DNA from: Artemisia argyi
Taxonomy: Eukaryota; Streptophyta; Magnoliopsida; Asterales; Asteraceae
Assembly: GCA_030686995.1 (NCBI GenBank)
Contig: CM060706.1
Coordinates: 141,817,505 to 141,881,504 of the forward strand
DNA: 64,000 nt
Direction: 5' to 3'
In this document: piece by piece, positions 41,029 to 51,653 of the stretch
How positions within the stretch are numbered: position 1 is the first letter of the stretch
Layout: every line of letters begins with the position of its first letter
The notes under the pieces: generated by a model
Told to the model about the DNA's origin: nothing
The model's input: the letters and a program-made list of their open reading frames with translations, nothing else
The model's database searches: none
Position numbers and translations under genes: made by a program

Positions 41029-41877
41029 ATGGCAAGCAAAATCGAGAAGAATTGTGCTAGTGGAAGTACAGTTCTTGACGAGACCCGGGGTCGAGATGAT
41101 CAACGGTAATACCCTAAGAAGAGAGGTACGTCTAAGGACGTTGTGACAAGTTTGGATATGAGAGTTGCGGGTGTTGAGACATCCGTTACGGAGTTAAAGA
41201 ACTAATTTGAGGACTTGGAAGGTCTTGACTCCGAGTTTGCGAGCATGAAGGATGACTTTAGAGTGGTCATCAATGCTTTTAGTGGCGACTTGAAGCGTAG
41301 GATCCATGAATTAAAGGCGATGCTCATGAGCGAGGTCACAAAGTTACGAGAAGAGTTTGGAGAAAAGATCTTTGTCATTCATAAAATCATTGAAGACTTG
41401 CAAGCGGATGTGGTGTTGTGCAAGCGATTGATGGCTAGCAAGGGTGGCAACACTAGTTATCGTGCTCTGAAGATAGATGTTCCTAAACCATCACCATTCG
41501 TGGGAAAGCGGTAAGCTAGGGCGGTTGATGATTTCTTGTGCGAAATTGAGCAATACTTAGAAGGTGTCAATATTACAGATGACGACTCCAAGATCAAGAT
41601 AGCGACCCGATACTTGAAGGATACCACGGCGTTATGGTGGAGACGTCGGCATGGAGATATTGAGTGAGGTACGTGTACTATCAATACTTGGGCTGATTTT
41701 GTGGCGGATTTGAAGAAGCAATTCTATCCGGAGAATGCTAAGAACGAAGCGAAGAGTCGGCTTCGTAAATTCAAGCATTCCGGAAAGACCCGGAATCTCC
41801 AAGACAAGTGTAGTGAAATCCTTAACATACTCTCGGATCGTTCTATTTTATTTACGAAAGGCCACAGTTCATCATGA
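41029..41877 (+). pseudogene. Retrotransposon gag-like gene, block A, four premature stops
   Basis: It is collinear with the open copy at 51654-52502 over 849 bases without an indel. In-frame stops lie at 41107, 41203, 41512 and 41665. The gag signature is in RYLKDTTALWWRRRHGD and WADFVADLKKQFYPENAKNEAKSRLRK. A 57-base stretch at 41785-41841 is inverted relative to the expected gag order. Confidence 0.88.
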
Positions 41878-42722
41878 CAGATCATTGACAACATTTTTTA
41901 AGCAAATTAACTTCGAACCCACATAAAACTAAACAAATAAACGTAAATTAAAACTTAGCTCAGCAGTAACGTGCATCGCAAAAACGACTTAACAAAAACT
42001 GAAAGAATTAGACCCAAATTTTTCGTTAGAAACGGATTAACATCAGTTGAACTCACCTAAAGCCTAAGATGACGTCATCAACTTTGATATCAAAGTGAAT
42101 ATTTATATTTTAATAAAAAAATGCCTAAAATATTATTTTAAAATTTAAAAACAGTAATAAAAAAAACCTGAAATGACGTCATTAATTTGTATATTATCAT
42201 GATTCATGAGTATCATTATAAAAAAATAAAAATGTAAAAAAACACACTTGAGTGACATCATTATTTTATTTTTATTTTTATTTTCTTTTTAGAAAAATGA
42301 AAGCTATAAGCCTATAACATTATAATATCATAATTATAACTAAAATTATAATATCATAATATCATAAAATTAGGTCATATTCATAACTAAAATTACGCCA
42401 TAATTATAAAATTATAATATCATAAAATTATAATGTCATAATATCATAAATTATAATATCATAATTATAACTAAAATTACGTCATACTTATAACTAAAAC
42501 TATAAAATTATAATATCATAAAATCATAATTATAACTAAAATTACGTGATAATCATATTCATAAACTTAATAAACGATAAAGAGTAGTAAATTATACCTG
42601 CTCAGCGAGTGGATCCATTAGTGTGTGTGAGTAGAAGAAGAGAGTGTGTTTTTGGGAGTGATTGTAATGAGAATGAATTAGGCGGGAATAATTCATATTC
42701 CGTTGAGTTTGATTGTGATATA
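41878..42722. other. AT-rich stretch with TAATATCATAA repeats, shared with block C
   Basis: It corresponds to 52503-53322. It contains degenerate repeats of TATAATATCATAA (42310-42560) and two perfect TGACGTCA palindromes (near 42070 and 42174), conserved in the other copy. Its right end holds a possible short exon on the minus strand. Confidence 0.7.
42598..42618 (-). other. Possible 7-codon first exon, MDPLAEQ
   Basis: On the minus strand ATG opens seven codons (MDPLAEQ) and is followed directly by a good splice donor (CAG, then GTATAA). The same arrangement survives at 53197-53217. No later exon was recognised, so it may be a captured or decayed gene start. Confidence 0.35.
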
Positions 42723-43669
42723 GGCTCGGTGAATTTACAAGCCCAATGGACCGGGTGAGTTTACAAGCCCAATGTTGCGACAGGATCCAATCTGTAGGTC
42801 TAAGATTAACTAAAAGATACCAATAACTTATTATTAGTTTTCAAACATGCATAGAAAATAAAAATGTATATACCAAAATTTTTTATATTCATCAAAAAGA
42901 AAATGTATATCCTATTTGAGATGTAGGAATGTTAATAATCGGAAACAAGTATACTCTTCTAAGACTTCTAAGACATGCAATAATTGTTTGTACTTTTAAC
43001 AATTATGGCCCTCCTTACATCTAAATTTAATTTGGGGGTTTTTACATATATATCCTTCAAAAAATGCATAATTGCATATATATCCAAAGCATGCTTAAAA
43101 ATCATTGTATTATGTGCATCAAAAACTTGTACAAAGGATATATATGTAATTATTCACTTTGGGAGGGATATATATGCAATTTTGCCTTTAATTTTGTTTT
43201 TAGATGTTATACATTTGATTTTTTCTGAGTTTCTTTTTCATCTAAAATTTGGGTTACGTTTATGTGCTCATTGTTGATCCTATAGTCCATGATTTTGTCG
43301 CTTTTTCATTATATTGTAAGGTGCGGTTAAGTGACATCAACTTATATATGTACTACATCGTCGACCTGTGAATTCACGGGATTAAATGAAAAACCGTGAA
43401 ACCGATGCAAAATGTATTATATAAAGACATTCAACAAATAAATAATTGATTGTTGTGTATATGTGAGTAAATAATATGTTAGATGAGAGTGATAAAATAA
43501 TGTAAGTACTAAACACTAAATAGATACAAAAAAAAAAACATAGTCATGGCATATAAACATAAAATAAATCACGTATGTTAGATCGGGTGGATATAATAAC
43601 GGGTTTTAACTAATACAATACTATATATGATCTTGTTAACTTGTATATTTGTGTTGATTTTGTTTGTTA
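42723..43669. other. AT-rich noncoding stretch
   Basis: No gene is recognised. A plus-strand frame of 97 codons (42984-43277) is hydrophobic and of low complexity, and is not supported. Confidence 0.5.
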
Positions 43670-43923
43670 CTTCCTCTGTCCTATAGTTATTGTCCATTGT
43701 TAACTTTTAAAATCTTTATTTTTCAACTTTGACTTTAAATATTTTTATTTGTATTATATAATTCTTGATGAAAATTATATCAATGAAAATACATTTAAAA
43801 CTCAATCCATTCATATAATTTGCATCAATTATTAAATAACACAAATAAAAATATTTAAGTTTAAAGTTGAAAAATAAATACTTCAAAAGTCAATAGTCGA
43901 CAATAATTATGAGACGAAAGAAG
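43670..43923. mobile_element. Stowaway-like MITE, 254 bp
   Basis: The ends CTTCCTCTGTCC and (inverted) CTTCTTTCGTCTC are preceded and followed by TA. The arms stay complementary over about 100 bases, so the element folds into one long hairpin. This is the usual form of Stowaway (Tc1/mariner-derived) MITEs. Confidence 0.8.
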
Positions 43924-43925
43924 TA

Positions 43926-44456
43926 AATTCGTAAAGGTTGTCTTTGTAGTTGTTTTTCGTAGTTTGGACCTCTACCTCTTAAAATTTGGTTTAATGGGCC
44001 CCAAACTGAAATACTCGACTGTTAGTATGGGTGGTTTGGTTCGTTTTTGTTCATTTTCGGTTTGGCTTTTTTGGTGCACATTTCTTTTTTAAAAAACGAA
44101 TAAATCAAACCGCATAACTTCGTTCAACCGAAAGATTGTTTGAACACCCCGTAGACACCACCTTAAGAATCTATAAGAAGCAGACAAACCAACATAGCCA
44201 AACAATCATATATGTTTAAAATTAACTAAAAAAAATCGCAGCCGAAGGTAAAAGCTAAAGCTTGTACGCTCAGGCTCTCGGCAATGGTCAAGGTAAGGGA
44301 GGCACGGTACCGTGCTACTGTGCGGGAACACCGCCGCCTTTGCCCACGGTACCGCGCGGTAAGGGCCACGCACGGTAAGTTTTCACGCACGGGAACGAAT
44401 GCAAATTTCGAACATTGAGTATATTTTTGACCGTTTATTCGACCGTTGCATGCAAC

Positions 44457-44502
<46 letters not shown>

Positions 44503-44540
44503 TATATATACCCATCAGCTACCAACAATCAAGACGACGA

Positions 44541-44581
<41 letters not shown>

Positions 44582-44612
44582 ATAGCTACCAAATCACAAT
44601 TGTATTCGATCC

Positions 44613-44643
<31 letters not shown>

Positions 44644-44649
44644 AACCAT
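43926..44649. promoter_or_regulatory. GC-rich palindromic stretch, homopolymers and a TATA box
   Basis: Positions 44281-44400 are unusually GC-rich for this region and contain the 14-base palindrome GCACGGTACCGTGC (44302-44315) with further CACGGTA motifs. A T43 run (44459-44501), TATATATA (44505-44512), an A39 run and an A28 run follow. The layout suggests a promoter or a transposon end ahead of the small ORF at 44650. Confidence 0.4.
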
Positions 44650-44901
44650 ATGGAATTTAAAAGAATTGGTTCGACTCTATTGTTAGATGAGCCGTTTCAG
44701 TGGTCTAACGATAGTAGTCTCGAGGTTTTTTCTAACGCGATTGACGAAGATGAGGTAGCTGATACGGCAAGGTCGAAACGAAAATCAGTAAAACGCGATC
44801 GGATCAAAGCTGCAAAAAGGTTGCATCTTGATCTTATGGAGCATATTCACGCTCAACAATTACCATACCTCCAGGTGGACGATTCCGACGATGAAGTTTA
44901 G
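44650..44901 (+). CDS. Small acidic/basic hypothetical protein, 83 aa
   Basis: It starts at the ATG after the A28 run and encodes 83 residues. The first half is acidic, with FQWSNDSSLEVFSNAIDEDE. A basic patch RSKRKSVKRDRIKAAKR follows, and the end is DDSDDEV. The charge pattern weakly recalls the N-terminal region of PIF/Harbinger-type (ALP1-like) proteins, but the catalytic part is absent and I cannot identify a family. A longer frame reaching upstream would only translate homopolymers. It may be a fragment of a non-autonomous element. Confidence 0.35.
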   Translation: MEFKRIGSTLLLDEPFQWSNDSSLEVFSNAIDEDEVADTARSKRKSVKRDRIKAAKRLHLDLMEHIHAQQLPYLQVDDSDDEV

Positions 44902-45060
44902 TTTTTTAGTATTATGAAATTTAGTATTTTAATATTATGTAATGTTATTTTATGTTTTTTTAGGAATATTATGTAATGTTTTATGATATTTAATGGAATT
45001 TTAGTTTTTATTTTTATTTTAAAGGAATTTAAAAAAAGAAAAAGAAAAAAAAATGAAGTG

Positions 45061-45235
45061 AGGGATGGTGGTGTGGTGCCACAAGTAATGCCAACAAAAA
45101 AAAGGTGGGGGGTGGGAAAAATGGGTGAATGATATGACACAAGAAAATTGGTTGGGAGTGAGGGATGGTGGTATGGTGCCACAAGTGTTACCAACCCCGG
45201 GATGGTGGTATGGTGCCACAAGTGTTGCCAACCCC
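45061..45235. repeat. Three copies of a 35-38 bp GGATGGTGGT unit
   Basis: Copies at 45061-45095, 45161-45198 and 45199-45235 share GGGATGGTGGT and GGTGCCACAAGT. The second and third are adjacent and end CCAACCCC. Confidence 0.9.
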
Positions 45236-45276
45236 TCATACACTTTGTTAAAGAAGTAGAACCACGACACCACAAC

Positions 45277-45324
<48 letters not shown>

Positions 45325-46460
45325 ATAACTTGACAAACACATTCACTTGACGTTTTGACTTACCGAACAAATTTCTAACACACCGCATGCCACCAACATT
45401 TTCACTTGCCTAAAAACTTTTCAGTCTTCTAAATTGATTGAAATCCGTCAAAGGAGTGCCTAATAAACTGCCCATATTCCACCATTCGCATATGACATTC
45501 GAGACCAAGGTAGCACAATCACATCTTGCCACTATGTGTTTAGCTGTCTATATAGTATTTTCACAACTTGGACATGAAATAGCTAACATGATATGATCAA
45601 GTAAAGACCTCACCGAGATCCATCCTAAACTAAGCCGTCATATGAAAACACACACCATTTTTTAAAAATCTTAATCCATCTTGTTTCTACATCTCCCCTA
45701 ACTCACCATAGAATCTTCTTCGCAATCACTTTCTCTATTACTTTTGAAACTAAAATAAAATTGTCTCCCCAAAATCTTATACCATACGAAATTTATCGGT
45801 GTTCAACTCACCGGGTTAAAGTTACAACTATGACGTCGACCGACAATGTATTATCAACTGACATTTAACATAGTAATGATTGGTTAGGAATAATATTTAT
45901 GTAAAGAATCTTTTAGATGAATACAACATAATTATGTACTGTAATAAAAAAAATCAGATAAATGTAGCAAAAGAAAACGAATAGTTTTATAGGCATTCAA
46001 AAACATTTCATGGTCAAACATGTTTGACCGATGTGTTTTGATCTCTTACCTAGTCTAACAAGTGTACCCTTATTTTGACCAACGCACCATTAGCTCATCA
46101 TTACACCACGTGCCAGAGCTACTCATTCCACTTTATTTTCCTAGTGCTAGAATCACATAATTTTTACATAAAGTTATTCACACAATTATGTCTAATTGTG
46201 ATTTGTACATCACTGGCCAATTAAAAAGATGAGAGATAATGAAATTGAATGCAAATATTATACGCCACATCATTTTATGAAAAAGGTTTTATAAAAGTTT
46301 TATTGAGCACCAAGGGGTTTTTGTTTCAGATTATTTTCGGGAAATTTGTTCGGCTTAATTTGATAAACTGAATTTTTTCAGTTTTAAGCTTATTATGACA
46401 TAAAGCTGGAAAAAAAATCTCATAAGCCAAAAATAAGCTAAAAAAACAAACACGATCTAT
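45236..46460. other. Noncoding stretch with homopolymer runs
   Basis: An A41 run occupies 45280-45320. No gene is recognised. A degenerate MITE-like piece with AAATAAGC motifs may occupy about 46330-46455. Confidence 0.45.
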
Positions 46461-46461
46461 G

Positions 46462-46517
46462 GGGATGTTTGGATTAGCTAATTTTCCGGGCTTATTGGAA
46501 ATCAGAAAAGCTCATAA

Positions 46518-46561
<44 letters not shown>

Positions 46562-46712
46562 TAGCTTATGAGCTTATCAAGTTGATCTTGTAGCTTAAAT
46601 AAGCCATAAGCCCAATTGAATGAGCTCATAAGCCTTAAAAAAATGAGCTTACGAGCTTTTCGAAATTCAAATAAGCCAACAAGCCAGGAAAATTAGCTAA
46701 TTCAAATACCTC
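46462..46712. mobile_element. MITE with long terminal inverted repeats, 251 bp
   Basis: The left arm contains GGATTAGCTAATTTTCC and the right arm its near complement, GGAAAATTAGCTAATTC. Sub-terminal AATAAGCC and AGCTTATGAG motifs recur on both strands. A T40 run (46521-46560) interrupts it. No target duplication was found, so the superfamily is uncertain (hAT-like). Confidence 0.65.
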
Positions 46713-46981
46713 TTCAACACATTTTCACTTACTTTTGAGCACTAGCATTCCCAAATCCTAATGGCTGCAAAAACAAAACATAAAAAACCAAATAATCACA
46801 ATAACTAAAAATATGAAATTTAAGAATGATGATGACGTGACAGACAATGAATTATGGGTTTTGGTTTATTGGTGAAAAGATTGTACGGAAGATAGTTAAT
46901 GACTGTGTCTTTGTATGCTTCCTCGTCCCATTGTCTACGGTCTCCTTTTCTTTACTTGTCTTTGATCGGCCCGGTTGTCAC

Positions 46982-47175
46982 ACCGAGTCAACCCGGGTTT
47001 CTACAAAGAAAATATTTTTAACCGGGTCAGCCCGGGTTCGAAAACCTTTTTTAAATCAGGTTAGCCGGGGTTTCTACAGAACAAAACTTTATATACACCG
47101 GGTCAACCCGGGTTTCTACCAAATAAAACTTTTTATACACCGGCTCATCTCGGGTTTCTACCGAAGAAAGTCATA
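46982..47175. repeat. Minisatellite, five copies of a 34-42 bp unit
   Basis: The units share ACCGGGTCAACCCGGGTTTCTAC (23-base core in the best copies, given here only as a consensus of positions 47097-47119) followed by an A/T-rich tail. The core is itself nearly palindromic (CCGGGT-CA-ACCCGG). The 109-codon frame across it is a translation of the repeat and not a gene. Confidence 0.9.
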
Positions 47176-47370
47176 AATTTTTTACGCACTCGATAGTGCG
47201 CTCAATAGTTTTTTAGGTAAGAAAACTAAAAATTAAATATGAACATTTTCACCTTAATTTTGAGATAAAACATATTATTTCAAAATCAACTAAGGTGTCG
47301 TTTGTTTTTTCATATCTTTTATCTCTTCATCTGCAATTGCTTAAAATACAGAGTATCAAAGACAAGTTTT

Positions 47371-47920
47371 CATCCGTTTTTGTACATTTTACGTTTTATC
47401 CACTTTTATACATTTTTGTTCGTTTTTATACGTTTTCATCCGTTTTAATACGTTTTTGTCCATATTTATGCGTTTTCATCCATTTTTATATGTTTTCATC
47501 CGTTTTTATACGTTTTCGCTTGTTTTCTTACGTTTTCGTCTATTTTTATACGTTTTCGTCCGTTTTTATACGTTTTTCTTACGTTTTCATACATTTTGAT
47601 TCATTTTTATGACTTTATCTGGTTTTATATGTTTTATTACGGTTTCATACGTTTACGTTTTCATCCGTTTTTATGCATTTTTATACATTTTCGTCCATTT
47701 TAATACGCTTTCGCCCGTTGTCATACGTTTTTGTTCGTTTTCATACGTTTGCGTCCGTTTATACGTTTTCATACGTTTTTTTATTCGATTTTATATGTTT
47801 TTATATGTTTTCGTCCGTCTTTATACGTTTTATCCGTTTGTATACATTTTCGTCCGTTTTTCTTACGTTTTCATCAATTCTTATACGTTTTCTTACATTT
47901 TCATACGTAATTATTTTTTG
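47371..47920. repeat. T-tract array with a strict 10-bp period
   Basis: About 55 units of the form CGTTTTTATA alternating with CGTTTTCATC or CGTTTTCGTC. From 47411 on, more than 15 successive units are exactly 10 bases long. Frames across it (47295-47612, 47609-47968) translate to repetitive F/Y/V/R-rich peptides and are not credible genes. Confidence 0.92.
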
Positions 47921-48271
47921 TTCGTAGAACTTGTTTATTTTAGTGTTACGTTTATTCTTGTCGTTTGATATTATCCAGAGTAAATTTGACCGAAATTAAT
48001 GTAACGAAAATACACAGATAATTTGATGACCTATAAGTTAGTTTATGTTAAAATCTTAATAGTTGGCCTACTCCCTATCCGGTGTTGGGTAAAATCCCAT
48101 TTAATTACCAAAGGTCTAGTGACGGGTGGGCCAACGTGTTTGGGCTGGGCTAAAAAGGATCGGAGTAACAAGTATTATGTTTGACAAACATACATATACA
48201 TTGCGTAATGTCGTTGACTCTCTGTTCCTCTAAGTATCTTTCGGCAACCCTAAAGTAGAAACTAACTAGAT
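47921..48271. other. Upstream region of the F-box gene
   Basis: This 350-base stretch separates the T-tract array from the F-box start. CATATACA near 48193 is a weak TATA candidate. Nothing else was recognised. Confidence 0.3.
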
Positions 48272-49309
48272 ATGGTTGTTGTGTTTGACGTGGTTGAAGT
48301 TATTCTTTTAAAATCGGGTGTGAAAGATCTAGTCCAATGGAAGAGGGTTTGTAAGTCATGGTATTCTTTAATATCAAGTAATCGTTTTGTTAAAGCTCAT
48401 CTAAAAAATATGTGCAACAAAGATGATTATGAACTTGGACATACAAGAATCTGTGTACCATATATATCAGCTAATGAGCGTATACCATGGAAGATTGTTG
48501 GTTCTTCCAATGGCCTCATATGTGTCTCTCCTTTAGTTGTAGATGCTAGAATATTTTTATCAAATCCTTCTACCAGGGAGGTCAGAAAATTGCCAATGGC
48601 TCCCCTACTTCCTGAAAGTGTCACATATAAGTTATGTTTTAGCTTTGGTTATGATTCATCTACTGATGATTACAAGGTTGTTATGGGGATTTCGCAAGAT
48701 AATCATGAGACACTTGTTCAAGTCTTTTCATTGAAGTTAAATATATGGAAAGTTATAGGGCAACTGAAATATGTGTTCTATTATAGGAGGTCTGGTATCT
48801 TACTCAATGGGGCAATTCATTGGTTTGCTGTTGATTATAATGCTAAGAGGAAACCGGAAGTAATCCTTTCTTTTGATTTATCTCGGGAGGAATTTAAAGT
48901 AATTCCCCAACCTGATGACCCAAGATATATATTTCATCATTGTAAACTCGGGATTTACGAAGACTGCCTGTGCATATATTGTAGTGATGATATCCCTTGT
49001 CGTGAGGTATGGGTATTGAGAAACTACAATGTGAAGCAGTCTTGGGAACTCTTGCCAAATGATTGCCAGATGAATTATGATGGTGCATACTATATGCATA
49101 CTTTTAAGGATTGCATTCGACATCCGGAAAGGACTTCCTGTTGTGACGATAATACATGTTTCATTTATGATGATAATATATCGTTTTCTAAGATTCGAAA
49201 ACATATTGGTGCTCCTTTATTTGTGCAAAGCCTTGTATCCCCTTATGTTAATGGGAGACCAAGCCGCACAAAGGATAACAAAAGGAGTGTTGAAGCGGGT
49301 AGCGGTGAG
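48272..49309 (+). CDS. F-box protein with FBA-type domain, exon 1
   Basis: The open frame continues to a stop at 49357 (361 codons), but a splice model using a donor after 49309 is preferred. The F-box (residues 1-40) shows VVEVILLKSGVKDLVQWKR and VCKSWYSLISSNRFVKAHL; the usual LP at its start is missing. An F-box-associated region follows, with IVGSSNGLICVSP, FSFGYDSSTDDYKVVMG (about 125-140), GAIHWFAVDY, VILSFDLSREEFKVIPQPDD and VWVLRNYNVKQSWELL. Such proteins act as substrate adaptors in SCF ubiquitin ligases, binding SKP1 through the F-box; the substrate cannot be read from sequence. It is the only intact member of five related loci in the window. Confidence 0.88.
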
Positions 49310-49811
49310 GTTGGTTCTGCTTATTACTATGTTGTCATTTTGCGGTCCTTGCTTTAATGCAATATACAATACACTTAGATTTACCATGTTCGTGTAGTTT
49401 TACTGTATTTCATATCAACTGACTCTATATGGAAGATGCTTGTTTTATGATCTTAAAACTGTTTTCATGTTCACCTCATATTTGGATTTTCGGATTCATA
49501 TGCACGAACATGGAATTATTAGTTTGATTTTCTAACTGGTTTCGATTACTATCATGTGAACCAAACATAGTGAATAGTAATTTGTTATTGTACATGCACA
49601 AGAGGATGTCTTTTTAAGTGTATATATATCTAATATTCTTGGTCTAATGTATCTATTTACTTTATACTCAATCTATAGTCGTTATAGAACTATAGAAGAG
49701 AGTCCAATTTCTAACCTTGATAAAGACTATGCTAACGTCAACATATATGATAGCAATTGAAATTTTAAATCTACTTTATTTTCTTATTTTGAAGAGGTGT
49801 ATGGATTAAAG

Positions 49812-49846
<35 letters not shown>

Positions 49847-50205
49847 ATGAATTGATGTGTGCAGATTTTGGAATTGAGCTAATCAAACCTACTAGTAAAC
49901 CAATCCAAACCGGACTCTATGGTGTCTGTGTTGTTGTTTCAATATCCTTTCTACATATTGTATATATACTTTTAGGAGGAGTCCGTGTTCTAACTCGTAC
50001 AGAGGACTTGACATGCTACTGTTGCTTGTGCATCAGCAAAACTTTGGCTTTGATGATATTTACTTAATGCTAAGCTTATGTTGCATACATATTACAATAA
50101 TAAGTTATTCCTGTATTTATTCAGTTATACGTTCACTGTTGAATTCATTAAGAATTAAAGTCTATCAAAAAATATTTGATGTTTATGTGTCCTGATGTGC
50201 TGCAG
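49310..50205 (+). other. Predicted intron of the F-box gene
   Basis: It begins GTTGGTTC and ends with TGTGCTGCAG, a good acceptor with a pyrimidine-rich approach. A T-run lies at 49815-49845. If unspliced, translation ends at 49357 after 15 further hydrophobic residues. Confidence 0.5.
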
Positions 50206-50310
50206 GGAGGTCACGAGAGTGTTGGAACAACTAAAAGCGGAAGCAAGAAAAGGAACAGGAAGAGGTCTCGATTTACACCAAGGAAAGTCAGAAACAGAAA
50301 GAAGCTATGA
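50206..50310 (+). CDS. F-box protein, probable exon 2 (basic tail)
   Basis: Joined in phase 0 to 49309, this adds 34 residues and a TGA. It is very rich in lysine and arginine (KSGSKKRNRKRSRF, then RKVRNRKKL), a pattern typical of a nuclear localisation signal. The related copies in blocks A and B have basic stretches at the corresponding end (KPKKKRKPSN), which supports the model. A transcript is needed to confirm it. Confidence 0.55.
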   Translation, partial: GGHESVGTTKSGSKKRNRKRSRFTPRKVRNRKKL

Positions 50311-50437
50311 CTTGCAAACTTCTCCATTCCATCAAAGACTGAAGCATCATTTGGTACGAAATTCCTAAACTAGAAGTCTCTAAAGTATTTAATTTAGTGA
50401 GGTGTCCATGTCCACCTGATTGCAAGTTTTTTTTTTA

Positions 50438-50485
50438 TTTATTTTTTTTGTTATTTTTTTATTTTATTTATTTATTTATTTATTT
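50438..50485. repeat. T-rich (TTTA)n tract
   Basis: Irregular T runs followed by five TTTA units. Confidence 0.8.
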
Positions 50486-50651
50486 TCTCCACATGTTTAA
50501 TAAACAGGTTAACTATGGCTATGAGACTATAAGTTTATTAAGAAGGTGTAATGTGAATGGGAGTCTATTGCTAAACCGCTAAACCCGACTTTAAGGATAT
50601 TATTTTTAGATTTAAAACCCCTATGCTCTCATTGCTTAGAACGCTTTGAGC

Positions 50652-50987
50652 TGCCTTCACTGGTTTATGAAGGATTATAACACTAAAAATATAGTAATAC
50701 TTTCTTTTGATTTATCTCGAGAGGAATTTAATGAATGCCCCCAACCAGATGACTCAAGATATGTATCTGATTATTTTAGCAGACTCGGGATTCTCGAAAA
50801 ATGTCTATGCATATTTCGTAATGATTCTCCCTACCAGAGATGGGTAACGAAAAACTATAATGATAAACATTCTTGGGAACCACGTCCATATGATTGTGAG
50901 ATGAACAAGTCTGATGTTGCACACACGCTTAAGTGTGACACTCCACACAATATTTGCTGCTTGTGTGATGATAAGGGACCTCTATAA
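50652..50987 (+). pseudogene. F-box protein C-terminal fragment, block C
   Basis: It begins at LHWFMKDYNT and keeps the frame through LSFDLSREEFNECPQPDDS, LGILEKCLCIFRN, WVTKNYNDKHSWE and a cysteine-rich end, then stops at a junction (GGACCTCTATAA) where about 1.3 kb present in block A is missing. The F-box itself and the first half of the FBA region are absent, so it would not bind SKP1. Confidence 0.85.
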
Positions 50988-51177
50988 ATAATGTATGAAT
51001 CTATCTTTGAATAATCTTATACAGTAGTATATTGTGAATGATAGTTTTAAGGAGCTTTGATGGATTCGATATCCTATGTATGATGGTTTTGAATCAAGTT
51101 GTTGATTTCTTAAATGGGTGTCTGATTGTGCAAATATGGGCACGTGGATTTTAATAATGTTTTTAACATGAGCTCAA
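50988..51177. other. Block C spacer between F-box fragment and LTR
   Basis: Matches 40400-40562 of block A and 63480-63698 of block B. Noncoding. Confidence 0.6.
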
Positions 51178-51622
51178 TGTTACGACCCACACGATAGACA
51201 GGAGTGTTTTCGAGGTTAGTCAGGATTTCGGATTGTTCCACACTTTTCTTGGAAGAGCTTGGATGATCTTTGAAGCCCTTGAAAGATGTTGAAAGATGTT
51301 AGAGGCTCTAGAAACTCTTGAAAGCCCTAGAAGCTCATGGAAATCCTAGAAGTTTCCCATCATGAAAGTGTGTAGAAATTGTACATAGCTTAATTGAGTA
51401 GTATAAATAGAGGAGACCTAATTTGTTCAAGGCATCCAAGAAAGTTCACTTGTAATCTCTCTTGTAAAGTTTTCTAGTAATACAAAGCATTTCCCTTATT
51501 CCACTTGTTCCTTTGTTTGAAGCTTTCTTTAGTTACATACATCGTTGAGTGTTCGAGTAAGCCTGAGCTTACTCGAGACTAAGTGCTGCACGGAAGACCC
51601 TTGTAGAGACAAGTCCGTGACA
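51178..51622 (+). repeat. LTR of the gag-bearing gypsy remnant, block C
   Basis: It begins TGTTACGACCC and ends CCGTGACA, with TATAAATAG at 51402-51410. It is homologous to 40563-40997. A primer-binding-like TGTTATCAAAGCCAGG follows. Confidence 0.75.
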
Positions 51623-51653
51623 AATGTTATCAAAGCCAGGTTGATTCGAGGCA

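Noticed and set aside
44446..44649. Upstream extension of the small ORF with poly-F and poly-K
   Set aside because: It translates homopolymer runs; the ATG at 44650 is the first sensible start.
47295..47968. Two plus-strand ORFs with F/Y/V-rich repeats
   Set aside because: They are translations of the 10-bp T-tract array; a repeat without stop codons gives open frames automatically.
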